A stretch of 64,000 nucleotides of DNA from Paramagnetospirillum kuznetsovii (GTDB taxonomy: Bacteria > Pseudomonadota > Alphaproteobacteria > Rhodospirillales > Magnetospirillaceae). Where the stretch lies: contig NZ_PGTO01000013.1 of NCBI RefSeq assembly GCF_003284725.1, positions 1-64,000 on the forward strand, read 5' to 3'. Position 1 is the first letter of the stretch. Each line of letters begins with the position of its first letter. The translations under genes and the position numbers were made by a program. Below are positions 27,391 to 35,045 of this stretch, one piece after another. The notes under the pieces were generated by a model. The model had not been told where the DNA came from and ran no database searches. It saw nothing but the letters and a program-made list of their open reading frames with translations.

Positions 27391-29511
27391 TTAAACCTTC
27401 GGCAGGGTAAAGAAGAAGGTCGAGCCGGTGACGCCGTCGGACTCCGCCCAGATCCGGCCATGGACCGAATCGGTGATCCGGCGGGCCACTGCCAGCCCGA
27501 TCCCGGTGCCCTTGTGGTTCGAGCGCAGATGAAGCCGTTCCAGCGGAATGAATATCCGCTCTAAATAGCAAGACTCGATGCCGATACCGTTGTCGGACAT
27601 GCGGAATCGCCAGAATGCACCGTCGGGCTCGACCGTCACCGTGATCCGGGGCGATCGGTCGTCATGGCGGAATTCCACCGCGTTTTCCACCAAGATCTCG
27701 AACAAATCGTCCAACCGCCGCTGCGGCATGGCCACGTCGGGCAAATCACCGGCATCGAGATGAAGCGTCCCGCCCGGGCATTGTTCAGAATATGTGGCGA
27801 TGGCCGAATTCAGCGCATGGCGCGACGACCCCACCGCGCCAAGGACCGGCTCGCGTTCGACGGCCAGATAGACCTGCACGTCGCGCAGCAGCTCCACCAG
27901 CCGCGCCGAGGCATCGATAATCCGCTCGGCCGTCGCCCGATCCGCCGAATTGACGCCGTCTCCCTTTCCATGCATCAACAACTGGGCCTGAAGCCGCATC
28001 TGACGGGCGGGCTCTTGCAGGTGATGGGCGAGTACGAAGGAAAACCGCTCCATGTCCGCGCTATAACGCGCCAGCGCCGTATAGGCGTCGGCCAAGGCGG
28101 CCCGTGACTCTTCGTCCTGGGTGATATCGCGTTGAACGCCGACCCAATGGGTAATGACGCCCATGGCGTTGCGCACCGGCGTCAAGGAAACGTGATTCCA
28201 AAAATGCACGCCGTCGGCCCGCGAATTGCGCAATTTGACGGTCACACTACGGCCTTCGGCCAGGGCCTCGCGGATTTGATCCAGCCCCTCCTGATCGGCA
28301 TCATTGGCATGGAGAAAGCGCGCATTGCGGCCCAGGGCCTCGGCGGCCGAATATCCGGTGATCTGCTCGAAGGCCTGATTGACATAGAGCAGCGGCAGGT
28401 CTGGGCTGGCGGCATCGGCGATGGTCACGCCGTTGGAGACAATGGCCAAGACCCGGTCGCTGAGGCGCAGCATGGCCTCGTCCCGCGCCCGCCGGGCCAA
28501 AGTGCGCACCAGAATGACGGTCAGGCCGAAAACCGCCAGAGTCACCAGCCCCACCGGCCAGCCCACCTGGGCGGCATTGGCGCGCCAATTGGACAGGGCG
28601 TCATCCATGGCGATGCCGACACTGACCACCAGCGGCCAAGCGAGCGTGGTGCGATAGCTGGTGATGCGCAGGATGCCATCGTCGTCCACATCGATGAAGC
28701 CGCCCATCTCTGCGCGCTTGATATAAGAGCGAAACAGCGGCAGTTCGCTTGCCGGAATCGTGGAAAAGCGGCCGGAGGTCGAAGCCCCCGCCAGGAGAAC
28801 GCCGTCGAACCGCCAGAGCTGGACACGGGCGCGGGTGTCCTGCTCGATTTCATGAAAGATCCCCTGGAAGTGCTCTGGATTGATGGCCGCCACCACCAAG
28901 GCCACGATGGAGCCATCCGCATTGCGCACGGCACTGCTGACGGGGATCAGGCTTTGGCCGCCTGCCCTGGCGTCACCGCCGATGAAACGCCCCTCCACCG
29001 GCAGCCCGATCACCAGCGAGCGCGGAAATCGCTTCAGTTCCTCGATGGTCGACTCCACGTCCATGCGTCGCCCAGCCGCGCCCCCGGCGCTGTCGAAACC
29101 AACCACCCCGTCCACGCCCACCACCAGGATCTGGCGTAAATGAGGAGTCTGCTTCAGGCGCTGGGCCACCGAGCCCGGCAAGGCGGAATCAGAACCGCTC
29201 TGACCGGCCTCGCGCACCATGTCGGCGACGGAAATCATGGTCACGTCGATGGAGTTGACCGAGCGGGCCACCGCGTCGGTCAGGGCACGGGCCAGACTGG
29301 CCGTCATGTTGGCGCTGGCCGCAATGGCTTCCTGGCGGCCGGTCCACAATGCCGCCGCGGTGGCGGCAGCCACCGCCAGGGCGACGCCTACTCCGAAGAC
29401 CGCCACGAACCTGATGAGAGTGGTGGAATAGAGTGGTCGGACCGGGACACTGCCCAACACGACACCTTCGCCACCATCGCCCCCATACGATTTAGATTGG
29501 CTTCCATGCAT
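27391..29511 (-). CDS. Membrane sensor kinase with periplasmic Cache-like and LOV-like PAS domains
   Basis: This 706-residue kinase has two membrane helices around residues 35-55 and 330-350, flanking a periplasmic region of the double-Cache type. A PAS domain at about 365-485 has the LOV wording: GRNARFLHAND, then a long FWNHVSLTPV strand. LOV photoreceptors read GRNCRFLQ, so the adduct Cys is Ala397 here. The dimerisation box HHLQEPARQM carries H496 and is like that of bacteriophytochrome kinases. The ATPase domain shows DNGIGI and GTGIGLAV. I use the ATG at 29511; in-frame TTG and ATG codons lie upstream at 29544 and 29538. Confidence 0.88.
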   Translation of the reverse strand: MHGSQSKSYGGDGGEGVVLGSVPVRPLYSTTLIRFVAVFGVGVALAVAAATAAALWTGRQEAIAASANMTASLARALTDAVARSVNSIDVTMISVADMVREAGQSGSDSALPGSVAQRLKQTPHLRQILVVGVDGVVGFDSAGGAAGRRMDVESTIEELKRFPRSLVIGLPVEGRFIGGDARAGGQSLIPVSSAVRNADGSIVALVVAAINPEHFQGIFHEIEQDTRARVQLWRFDGVLLAGASTSGRFSTIPASELPLFRSYIKRAEMGGFIDVDDDGILRITSYRTTLAWPLVVSVGIAMDDALSNWRANAAQVGWPVGLVTLAVFGLTVILVRTLARRARDEAMLRLSDRVLAIVSNGVTIADAASPDLPLLYVNQAFEQITGYSAAEALGRNARFLHANDADQEGLDQIREALAEGRSVTVKLRNSRADGVHFWNHVSLTPVRNAMGVITHWVGVQRDITQDEESRAALADAYTALARYSADMERFSFVLAHHLQEPARQMRLQAQLLMHGKGDGVNSADRATAERIIDASARLVELLRDVQVYLAVEREPVLGAVGSSRHALNSAIATYSEQCPGGTLHLDAGDLPDVAMPQRRLDDLFEILVENAVEFRHDDRSPRITVTVEPDGAFWRFRMSDNGIGIESCYLERIFIPLERLHLRSNHKGTGIGLAVARRITDSVHGRIWAESDGVTGSTFFFTLPKV

Positions 29512-29609
29512 GATCCCGATGCAATACCACGAAACCATAAGCAATACAAAGGCTTGTAACGCTTAGTTTCTCCGATGGTGTTTCATCGCGTTCATGTGGA
29601 GGGAAACCA

Positions 29610-29786
29610 TTGACCTACGAAGACGCCTTCCGAGCCGCCGTGATGGACAACATCGCCACCGGCCAGCGGATCAAAATCTATCGCGAGATTTGGAACGGGG
29701 ACTACTTCGCCTCGCGCTACATCCTGCCCGTGCCACCGTATTGGGCGGTGCTGATCGGTGAAGTTGGTCGGAGGACGCCGCGATGA
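29610..29786 (+). CDS. Hypothetical phage protein, TTG start
   Basis: This 58-residue protein reads MTYEDAFRAAVMDNIATG at the start and ends in [20 protein letters not shown] strong GGAGGG site six bases before a TTG at 29610 decides the start; the first internal ATG would remove 11 residues. It is the first gene of the left phage arm and its stop overlaps the next start as ATGA. I recognise no family. Confidence 0.65.
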   Translation: MTYEDAFRAAVMDNIATGQRIKIYREIWNGDYFASRYILPVPPYWAVLIGEVGRRTPR

Positions 29787-30103
29787 CTAGTCAATCCACC
29801 GCCCGCCGCTGGCTCTCCACCCTCGCCCGCCACTATCCATCGCTCTTGGTGAGCGGCGTCTGCCACAACGCCTTGGCTGAGATCGACGAGCTTGAACAGC
29901 ACGCGGAGGTGTTGCGCCGCGATTGCCATGAGTTCCTGGCAGAGCGCGATGCCTACCGCGATGCCCCCGCGATCAAGGTTGACATGGATCAATCCTGCTC
30001 CGGCTGCGTCCGCGCCCCGACAGAGGCCGAGCCGACGTATGACGAGGAATGCAACGGATGCCGCCGGTTCTACGGCGATTTGTATGAGGAGCAACACAAA
30101 TGA
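29783..30103 (+). CDS. Small phage protein with Cys pairs
   Basis: This 106-residue protein has a helical first half ([20 protein letters not shown], then [11 protein letters not shown]) and a C-terminal segment with CSGC near residue 71 and CNGC near residue 90. The two CxxC pairs could hold one zinc ion. It overlaps its neighbours by four bases on both sides. No named family is recognised. Confidence 0.75.
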   Translation: MTSQSTARRWLSTLARHYPSLLVSGVCHNALAEIDELEQHAEVLRRDCHEFLAERDAYRDAPAIKVDMDQSCSGCVRAPTEAEPTYDEECNGCRRFYGDLYEEQHK

Positions 30104-30780
30104 CCATTACCGTTAATGACCTCCCTGCGATCATCGAACAGCACCGGTTGTGGCTGCGCTCCAAGGGTGGGGCCTGTGCCAACCTGCGCGATGCCGACCT
30201 GCGCGGTGCCAACCTGCGCGGTGCCAACCTGTACGGTGCCAACCTGTACGGTGCCAACCTGTACGGTGCCAACCTGTACGGTGCCAACCTGTACGGTGCC
30301 AACCTGTACGGTGCCAACCTGAGCGATGCCGACCTGCGCGGTGCCAACCTGCGCGGTGCCGACCTGCGCGATGCCGACCTGCGCGGTGCCAACCTGTACG
30401 GTGCCGACCTGCGCGATGCCGACCTGCGCGATGCCGACCTGCGCGGTGCCAACCTGTACGATGCCGACCTGCGCGATGCCGACCTGTACGGTGCCGACCT
30501 GTACGGTGCCGACCTGTACGGTGCCAACCTGGGCAACGATCAAATCGTCACCATTAACCCTGCGTTTTTCACGGGAGGGACGTGGCCGGTCATGATCACC
30601 GACAAGCACATCAAGATTGGGTGTGAGGTCCACCCTACCGAAGCATGGGATGGTTTCAGCGACCGGAAGATCGCCGCCATGGGCGGAGCGAATGCTTCTC
30701 GTTTCTGGAATCTGTGGAAGGTCACGATTATGACGATGGCGAAGGCCCATCAGTCGCAGGTTGGGGAGACTGAGAAATGA
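30100..30780 (+). CDS. Pentapeptide-repeat phage protein
   Basis: This 226-residue protein has a 26-residue N-terminal cap, then 24 uninterrupted pentapeptides of the form A(N/D)L(R/Y)(G/D) at residues 27-146, which would build a right-handed beta-helix of six coils. Residues 147-226 form a separate domain with the pattern [17 protein letters not shown] and RFWNLWK, which I have seen following such repeats in other phages. Some pentapeptide proteins mimic DNA and bind gyrase, but most have no known role. The codons are near-identical from repeat to repeat, so the array is recent or homogenised. Confidence 0.85.
   Translation: MTITVNDLPAIIEQHRLWLRSKGGACANLRDADLRGANLRGANLYGANLYGANLYGANLYGANLYGANLYGANLSDADLRGANLRGADLRDADLRGANLYGADLRDADLRDADLRGANLYDADLRDADLYGADLYGADLYGANLGNDQIVTINPAFFTGGTWPVMITDKHIKIGCEVHPTEAWDGFSDRKIAAMGGANASRFWNLWKVTIMTMAKAHQSQVGETEK
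30178..30537 (+). repeat. 15-base tandem array coding for pentapeptides
   Basis: Twenty-four 15-base units follow the pattern GCC-(A/G)AC-CTG-(CGC/TAC)-G(G/A)T. Six consecutive units (30223-30312) are identical at the DNA level. Units differ almost only by transitions. Because the period is a multiple of three and stop-free on both strands, all frames stay open through it. Confidence 0.95.
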
Positions 30781-30968
30781 AGATCGTCATCGAAGCACCG
30801 GACAACGACGAAATCCTGCGTGCCGCTCTATTCATCAACCGCCCGACGTGGACGAAGCATAAGGCAACGCACCGCATCCTTGGCGGGTTCACTGTCGGAA
30901 CGCATGAGTTCTACGTGACACGGATCAAGGGTGGGTTGAAGGCCCGGTATATCGGAGAAACGAAATGA
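30777..30968 (+). CDS. Hypothetical phage protein
   Basis: This 63-residue protein reads [19 protein letters not shown] and ends [12 protein letters not shown]. It is coupled to the pentapeptide gene by an ATGA overlap and to the next gene the same way. No family is recognised. Confidence 0.7.
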   Translation: MKIVIEAPDNDEILRAALFINRPTWTKHKATHRILGGFTVGTHEFYVTRIKGGLKARYIGETK

Positions 30969-32146
30969 CCATTGACTTTACCAATCCGGTGGAAACCACC
31001 GAGACCCCGCCGCGCCCTGTTATGGTCTTGTACGCGCTGGGCAACGACACCCCGTACGGTTTCGTCGTCTACAACGTCACCAAGACCGCCACTGACGAGT
31101 TCTGGCTGATGACCGACGAGAACCGCCCGGACATCCGCAACGTCCCCGCCAAGCCGGTGCTGATCGAGGGGTGGTCTAATGTTATGAGCTTTGGCGAGAG
31201 GCACGGCAGCCTCCCATTTTCGATGGGGCGTGTGTACCCAACGCGGGAGTTGGCTGCTGCCTATCTTGACGACGACGATTGCTACGTCACCACCATAAAA
31301 GTCGCATGGCACAGCGACGGCTCCCCGGTGGAGGAAGATGACACGTTCGTTGCGCAACATTTACGGAAGTGCATCGCAGACCGCGACCACTGGAAGGCCA
31401 AAGCAGAAGCCCTTGACCGCGATCTTGAGAGCCGCATCCTGGAATGTGGGGCCGCTTGGGAACGGTGCCAACAGTGGGAGGCCAAGGCAATCAAGGCGCA
31501 GGCCGATGCTGGCGGGATCATCAACAGGATGCAAGCCGTGGTGGACGCGGCGGTGGCGTGGGTCAACGAGCGGGAAACCGGGACGATGCCGTGGGAGTAT
31601 GCGAACAAAGTCATGTTCGCTGTCCGCGCCTACCAGAACATCCAACCCGCCACCAGCGACAGCCACGAAGCCATGGTGGAGGCGGATATTCGCAACGCCG
31701 AAACCGAACAAGCACTGATGGACGCATGGGCCGGTGACGACATCGACGCCATCCTGCCTAAGCAACGCAAAGCCGCCCTGGACGAACTAACCCGCGTGAC
31801 GCAGGAGACGGTGCCGGGGGCTTATGATGCGCCTGACACGGTGTGGGTATGCGAGTGTGGCTATGTCAATGGAAGGCAGAAGACGCGCTGCTGCAAGTGC
31901 AAGCAACCCGCCACCGGCGACAGCCACGAGGCCGATCAGTGGATCGAGGCGCACGACGACAAAGATTTCGTCAAGGCTGTCGAGGAAGTTGTCACCAGCG
32001 ACAGCCACGAACCCGCCCCACCTGTGAAGAACTGCCTGACGTGCCGGTTCTACGAGCCGGGGGTTATCTCGCACCGTGCCAAGTGTCCGACATGCCTGGG
32101 CGATACATGGAACAATTGGCAGCCCAAGGAGAACCCCAATGACTAA
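30965..32146 (+). CDS. Modular phage protein with zinc-ribbon-like segments and DSHE repeats
   Basis: This 393-residue protein seems stitched from modules. Residues 1-120 are globular, about 125-200 are helical, and then three copies of a (A/V)T(S/G)DSHE(A/P) motif separate further blocks. Between the second and first copies lies CECGYVNGRQKTRCCKC, a zinc-ribbon-like pattern, and after the third comes CLTCRFYEP with CPTC, another Cys-pair module. The repeats are also near-identical in DNA (31643-31672, 31904-31933, 31991-32013). Function unknown. Confidence 0.75.
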   Translation: MTIDFTNPVETTETPPRPVMVLYALGNDTPYGFVVYNVTKTATDEFWLMTDENRPDIRNVPAKPVLIEGWSNVMSFGERHGSLPFSMGRVYPTRELAAAYLDDDDCYVTTIKVAWHSDGSPVEEDDTFVAQHLRKCIADRDHWKAKAEALDRDLESRILECGAAWERCQQWEAKAIKAQADAGGIINRMQAVVDAAVAWVNERETGTMPWEYANKVMFAVRAYQNIQPATSDSHEAMVEADIRNAETEQALMDAWAGDDIDAILPKQRKAALDELTRVTQETVPGAYDAPDTVWVCECGYVNGRQKTRCCKCKQPATGDSHEADQWIEAHDDKDFVKAVEEVVTSDSHEPAPPVKNCLTCRFYEPGVISHRAKCPTCLGDTWNNWQPKENPND

Positions 32147-32270
32147 TCGAGAGGCCCACGAAGAAGCCGCCGGGATGGGGCTGTGCGATCAATTCTTTAC
32201 CTTCAACAGTATCGACCCTGACGCGGAGCATGAACCTCCGCAGCCCAAGGAGAGCCCCAATGCACGCTGA
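32139..32270 (+). CDS. Short phage protein (43 residues)
   Basis: This 43-residue product reads MTNREAHEEAAGMGLCDQFF and ends in QPKESPNAR. It starts inside the end of the preceding gene with AAGGAG upstream and ends inside the start of the next. Its tail QPKESPN copies the tail QPKENPN of the previous protein because the DNA around both starts is duplicated. It may be a leader or a translation-coupling cassette. Confidence 0.55.
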   Translation: MTNREAHEEAAGMGLCDQFFTFNSIDPDAEHEPPQPKESPNAR

Positions 32271-32631
32271 ACAACTCGCAAAACTGCGGCGGCTGGAAGC
32301 TGCGGCTACACCTGGGCCTTGGGCGCGGACTGCTGACGGTACAGCCGTCATGGTTGCTTGGCGAGACGACAAGGGGACCATGCTGCCCGAATGCTGGAAG
32401 CGCGGGGGGCACCCCAAGCTCACGGTGAGGGGTGGGACACTGGAAGATACGGCCCTCATCGCCGCCGCTCGCAATGCTCTTCCAGCCCTGCTGGACCTCG
32501 TGGATGCATTGGAAGTGGCTGTGCATGAGCAAGAGGCAGACCTAGCCATGGAATCTGCCATGCGGATGATGGCAGAGACCAAGGTGGAGACCTTGCTGGA
32601 CCGCGTAGAGGAACTGGAGGGCGAGTCATGA
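32260..32631 (+). CDS. Hypothetical phage protein
   Basis: This 123-residue protein has the pattern AEQLAKLRRLEAAATPGPW near the start and DTALIAAARNALPALLDLVDALE, seen in many phage proteins of unknown function where it forms a small domain plus helices. The C-terminal third is helical and acidic. The start at 32260 uses the duplicated AAGGAGAG site. Confidence 0.75.
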   Translation: MHAEQLAKLRRLEAAATPGPWARTADGTAVMVAWRDDKGTMLPECWKRGGHPKLTVRGGTLEDTALIAAARNALPALLDLVDALEVAVHEQEADLAMESAMRMMAETKVETLLDRVEELEGES

Positions 32632-32810
32632 AAATCGCGCTCATGCTGATTTGGATCGGCGGATTTAACGGTGGCCCGTCTGTCGTTGAGTTTAGTTCTC
32701 TGGAGACGTGCCAAGCGGCGGCGCCTGTCGTCATTTCTGGGTTTCAGGCACTCTCCCAGAACATGATCAAGGCCGCGTTCTCAGCGTCCTGCGTCGAGGT
32801 GACGAAATGA
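32628..32810 (+). CDS. Small exported or membrane-associated phage protein
   Basis: This 60-residue protein begins with a hydrophobic stretch MKIALMLIWIGGF and has two Cys residues about 27 apart (SLETCQAAAPVV and SASCVEVTK) that could form a disulfide outside the cytoplasm. It overlaps both neighbours by four bases. No family is assigned. Confidence 0.65.
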   Translation: MKIALMLIWIGGFNGGPSVVEFSSLETCQAAAPVVISGFQALSQNMIKAAFSASCVEVTK

Positions 32811-33157
32811 CTAACCCCACCATCCTCCGCGAACTGTACGACCGCGTGGCCGCTGCCGAGGGGCCGGACACTGACCTAGATGACGAGATTTACCGGGTGC
32901 CTGTCAAAGCCGGTGCTGACCCGATTGGGTGGCAGCGGAATGTGACGGCCTCCCTCGACGCCGTGGAGGCGCTGCGGAAGCGGTTTCTGCCGGGGTGGTC
33001 CATGATCGTGGACATCTTCACCGATGGGATATACGCGTTTATTTGGAGCCCCACCAACAAAGCCCAGTCGATGATCAGTATCGGGAAAACCCCCACCGAG
33101 GAACGCGCCCGGCTGCTTGCGATACTCGCTGCGAAGATTGCGATGGAGGAAGGGTGA
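32807..33157 (+). CDS. Phage ABA-sandwich-like protein
   Basis: This 116-residue protein has the layout of phage ABA-sandwich domain proteins: an N-terminal helix, VTASLDAVEALRKRFLPGWSM, a strand pair, and an ARLLAILAAKIAMEEG C-terminal helix. The family is common in early phage regions and has no proven role. It ends in the 16-base junction that recurs at the end of the next gene. Confidence 0.7.
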   Translation: MTNPTILRELYDRVAAAEGPDTDLDDEIYRVPVKAGADPIGWQRNVTASLDAVEALRKRFLPGWSMIVDIFTDGIYAFIWSPTNKAQSMISIGKTPTEERARLLAILAAKIAMEEG

Positions 33158-33414
33158 TGCGCCCAGCAGAAATCATACCCGACGAGGAGATCGAGCGCGT
33201 TCATGCCTACGCCAATTTTGGGTCAATGCCCAAGCGCGAAGTGGTGAACGAGGCGATCATGGCGACCGCTAAGGGCTACCACACCGGGGGCACCTCCAGG
33301 GCCATCATCATCGAGCACGGATTGGCCCGGTGCAAAGAAGACCCATTCAAACTCCCGACGATAACACCCAAGGGACTCCGGTATCTAGCGGCGCTGATGC
33401 TGGAGGAAGGGTGA
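33157..33414 (+). CDS. Hypothetical phage protein
   Basis: This 85-residue protein reads EIIPDEEIERVHAYANFG and GLRYLAALMLEEG. The helical N-terminus and the PTITPKGLRYLAAL ending suggest a winged-helix-like small domain, as in many phage early proteins, but this is weak. Its start overlaps the previous stop (TGATG). Confidence 0.65.
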   Translation: MRPAEIIPDEEIERVHAYANFGSMPKREVVNEAIMATAKGYHTGGTSRAIIIEHGLARCKEDPFKLPTITPKGLRYLAALMLEEG

Positions 33415-33524
33415 TGACCGGTCAAGAACTTGCGAACGTGTGCCCGGCATTCAACGCGCTGGCAGACTTCTACTGCGTCATGCTGCTGCGCAGTCGTGGA
33501 ATTTACCGCCGCGTAGCGGATTAA
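33414..33524 (+). CDS. 36-residue phage protein
   Basis: This very short product reads MTGQELANVCPAFNALADF and ends in RGIYRRVAD. It starts at the second copy of the GGAGGAAGGGTGATG junction. With a perfect site and TGATG coupling it is likely translated. Its role is unknown. Confidence 0.55.
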   Translation: MTGQELANVCPAFNALADFYCVMLLRSRGIYRRVAD

Positions 33525-33539
33525 GAAGGAGGGGGAGTG

Positions 33540-33770
33540 ATGGGGAAGCGAGCTATCCACCCGCCGGGCATACGTAAGTCTCGTTCTTGCGGAACGTGTG
33601 AGAACTGGTCATGGGACTACGAGGGTGAAGGCGAGTGCCTGAAATACCCCGCGCCCCCTGCATGGATCGGAGAAGACTACGACGTAAGGAACCCTGACTA
33701 CAGCGAAGAACACACGTTCTTACACAGCACCGATATTTGCGACAGGCACCAAAAGAAGGGGACGGAGTGA
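33540..33770 (+). CDS. Phage Cys-pair protein
   Basis: This 76-residue protein contains SCGTCENWSW near residue 15 and ECLKYP, the CxxC(x)nC pattern seen in small phage zinc-binding proteins, and a second Cys group near the C-terminus (ICDRH). The AAGGAGGGGG site supports the ATG at 33540. The CGTCENW wording recalls the CLTCRFY module of the 393-residue protein nearby. Confidence 0.72.
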   Translation: MGKRAIHPPGIRKSRSCGTCENWSWDYEGEGECLKYPAPPAWIGEDYDVRNPDYSEEHTFLHSTDICDRHQKKGTE

Positions 33771-34060
33771 TGACGCCAAAGACACGCGATGAACTGGTGG
33801 AGGTGATGGCGACAGCCATTGGAGAACATGAAGGCTCCCCCGGATGGACGCAATATGTGACCCCGGCAGAATTTTACCTCACCGCCCTGGAAGCCGCTGG
33901 CTGCGCCGTGGTGCCGGTGGAGGCGACGGAGGAGATGCGTCGGCACTTCCGCTATTGCTTGGGGTTCTCGCCAAACGAACCCGCTGGCCTAGCGGAAGAC
34001 CGATTCGAGATGGCAATGCGTAACGCCCTCGCCGCCAGCCCGTTCAAGGCCAGCCAGTGA
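33770..34060 (+). CDS. Hypothetical phage protein, last of left arm
   Basis: This 96-residue protein reads KTRDELVEVMATAIGEHEG and has YVTPAEFYLTALEAAGCAVVPVEATEEM, a pattern common in phage early genes of unknown role. It shares the TGATG junction with the previous gene. The terminator at 34128 ends the unit. Confidence 0.72.
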   Translation: MTPKTRDELVEVMATAIGEHEGSPGWTQYVTPAEFYLTALEAAGCAVVPVEATEEMRRHFRYCLGFSPNEPAGLAEDRFEMAMRNALAASPFKASQ

Positions 34061-34127
34061 CCGCGGAGAACGCGCCCCGGTCTTGACCGACTCAACGGGG
34101 GACAAGCACGACGAGCGTATGGCGGAG

Positions 34128-34160
34128 GGCCGGGATCGAAAGGTTCCGGCCTTATCTATC
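34128..34160 (+). terminator. Terminator closing the left-arm operon
   Basis: A 10-base stem (34128-34137 with 34142-34151, two G-T wobbles) carries a GAAA tetraloop and is followed by TTATCTATC. It lies between the plus-strand early genes and the convergent lysis operon and can serve both. Confidence 0.78.
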
Positions 34161-34189
34161 TAGGGAAGTCTAGGGCAGTCTAGCAATGT
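34160..34189. repeat. Three 10-base direct repeats
   Basis: CTAGGGAAGT, CTAGGGCAGT and CTAGCAATGT run head to tail between the terminator and the holin stop. Purpose unknown; they may be a protein site or a remnant of slippage. Confidence 0.6.
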
Positions 34190-34206
34190 TCAAGGTTTGC
34201 CCGGTG

Positions 34207-34614
34207 CTATTTCTTCAAGATGTTGATCGTCTGACCGAGGATGCTCGGCACCACATTCTTCAGCGCGGAGATGCCCCAGATACCGCCGACCATCGCAATT
34301 ACGATCTGGACGTACCATTCCGGCATGGCCGTCAGCACCACCTGAAAATAATTGGTGACGCCAGCCGGGTCAAAGATGCTCCAGAAGAACGGGAAGATGA
34401 AGATGGCAAAGCAGGCGCGGCGTAGCCCCTGATCCTTATCCGTCAGGTTCGCCATTTCCCATGCGGCGTTATTGGTCTGGGCATCACGCAGCAGACGCGC
34501 CTTGTTCTCGGCTTCGGCGGCAGCCAATTCTCGCTTGGCCTTAAAGCTGTCGTTCACCCACCCTCCGATGGTGCCGACAAGCTCCATGGCTCCAGTGATC
34601 GGGTCGAGCGCCAT
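34207..34614 (-). CDS. Phage holin-like protein
   Basis: This 135-residue protein has a helical charged N-terminal half (KAKRELAAAEAENKARLL) and two or three hydrophobic segments: ACFAIFIFPFFWSIF and WYVQIVIAMVGGIWGISAL. This fits the three-helix holin group found next to endolysins. It starts at 34614, overlapping the lysozyme stop as ATGA, and is the last gene of the minus-strand late operon. The pairing with the lysozyme is the main argument. Confidence 0.75.
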   Translation of the reverse strand: MALDPITGAMELVGTIGGWVNDSFKAKRELAAAEAENKARLLRDAQTNNAAWEMANLTDKDQGLRRACFAIFIFPFFWSIFDPAGVTNYFQVVLTAMPEWYVQIVIAMVGGIWGISALKNVVPSILGQTINILKK

Positions 34615-35045
34615 CACACATCCTCCGACTCAAACAATTCCGCCTCGGCAGCGCGGCGACGGACTAGACCGGGAAGAACCTTTCCGGAAGCGTGGACCCA
34701 CCGGCTAAACTCATTTGACGCGCCGTCGAAGTCCCCCTCGCAGACCTTGCGGAGAAGCGTGCTTCCCGCCAGCTTGCCGGTATTGAATTGAAAGCTCGTG
34801 AGCGCGGACATTTGGTTTTCGGACACGGGGTGCTTACCCACCAGAAAGCGCACGTCCTTTTCCGCCTCAAGCAAGTCTTCCATCAGCCAGGCATCAGCCT
34901 GCGCCTGGCTTATCTCTAGCCCGTCATGGACCTCGCGCCCGGTATGGCCCCATCCCACCGTTGGGACGTTCGCGGGACAGCGGTAGGACTCAAGACGGCA
35001 GCCCTCGAATTTCTTCACAAGTTCAATGCAGGCAAGGCTTACCAT
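34614..35045 (-). CDS. Endolysin, GH24 lysozyme
   Basis: This 143-residue muramidase has the phage-lysozyme triad spacing E14-(8)-C23-(5)-T29 in KKFEGCRLESYRCPANVPTVGWGHT, the E-8-(D/C)-5-T rule of the P21/lambdoid type. The C-terminal region MSALTSFQFNTG and STLLRKV matches the substrate-cleft helices. There is no obvious signal sequence, so it would need the holin for export. It cuts peptidoglycan at lysis. Confidence 0.92.
   Translation of the reverse strand: MVSLACIELVKKFEGCRLESYRCPANVPTVGWGHTGREVHDGLEISQAQADAWLMEDLLEAEKDVRFLVGKHPVSENQMSALTSFQFNTGKLAGSTLLRKVCEGDFDGASNEFSRWVHASGKVLPGLVRRRAAEAELFESEDV

Noticed and set aside
30178-30537. CRISPR-like look of the 15-base repeats
   Set aside because: Repeats are contiguous with no spacers and lie inside a pentapeptide coding frame; no cas gene is nearby.
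30070-30750. Open frames on the minus strand through the pentapeptide array
   Set aside because: They come from a stop-free 15-base period and encode monotonous [10 protein letters not shown]-type repeats; the plus-strand frame has the caps, ribosome site and C-terminal domain.
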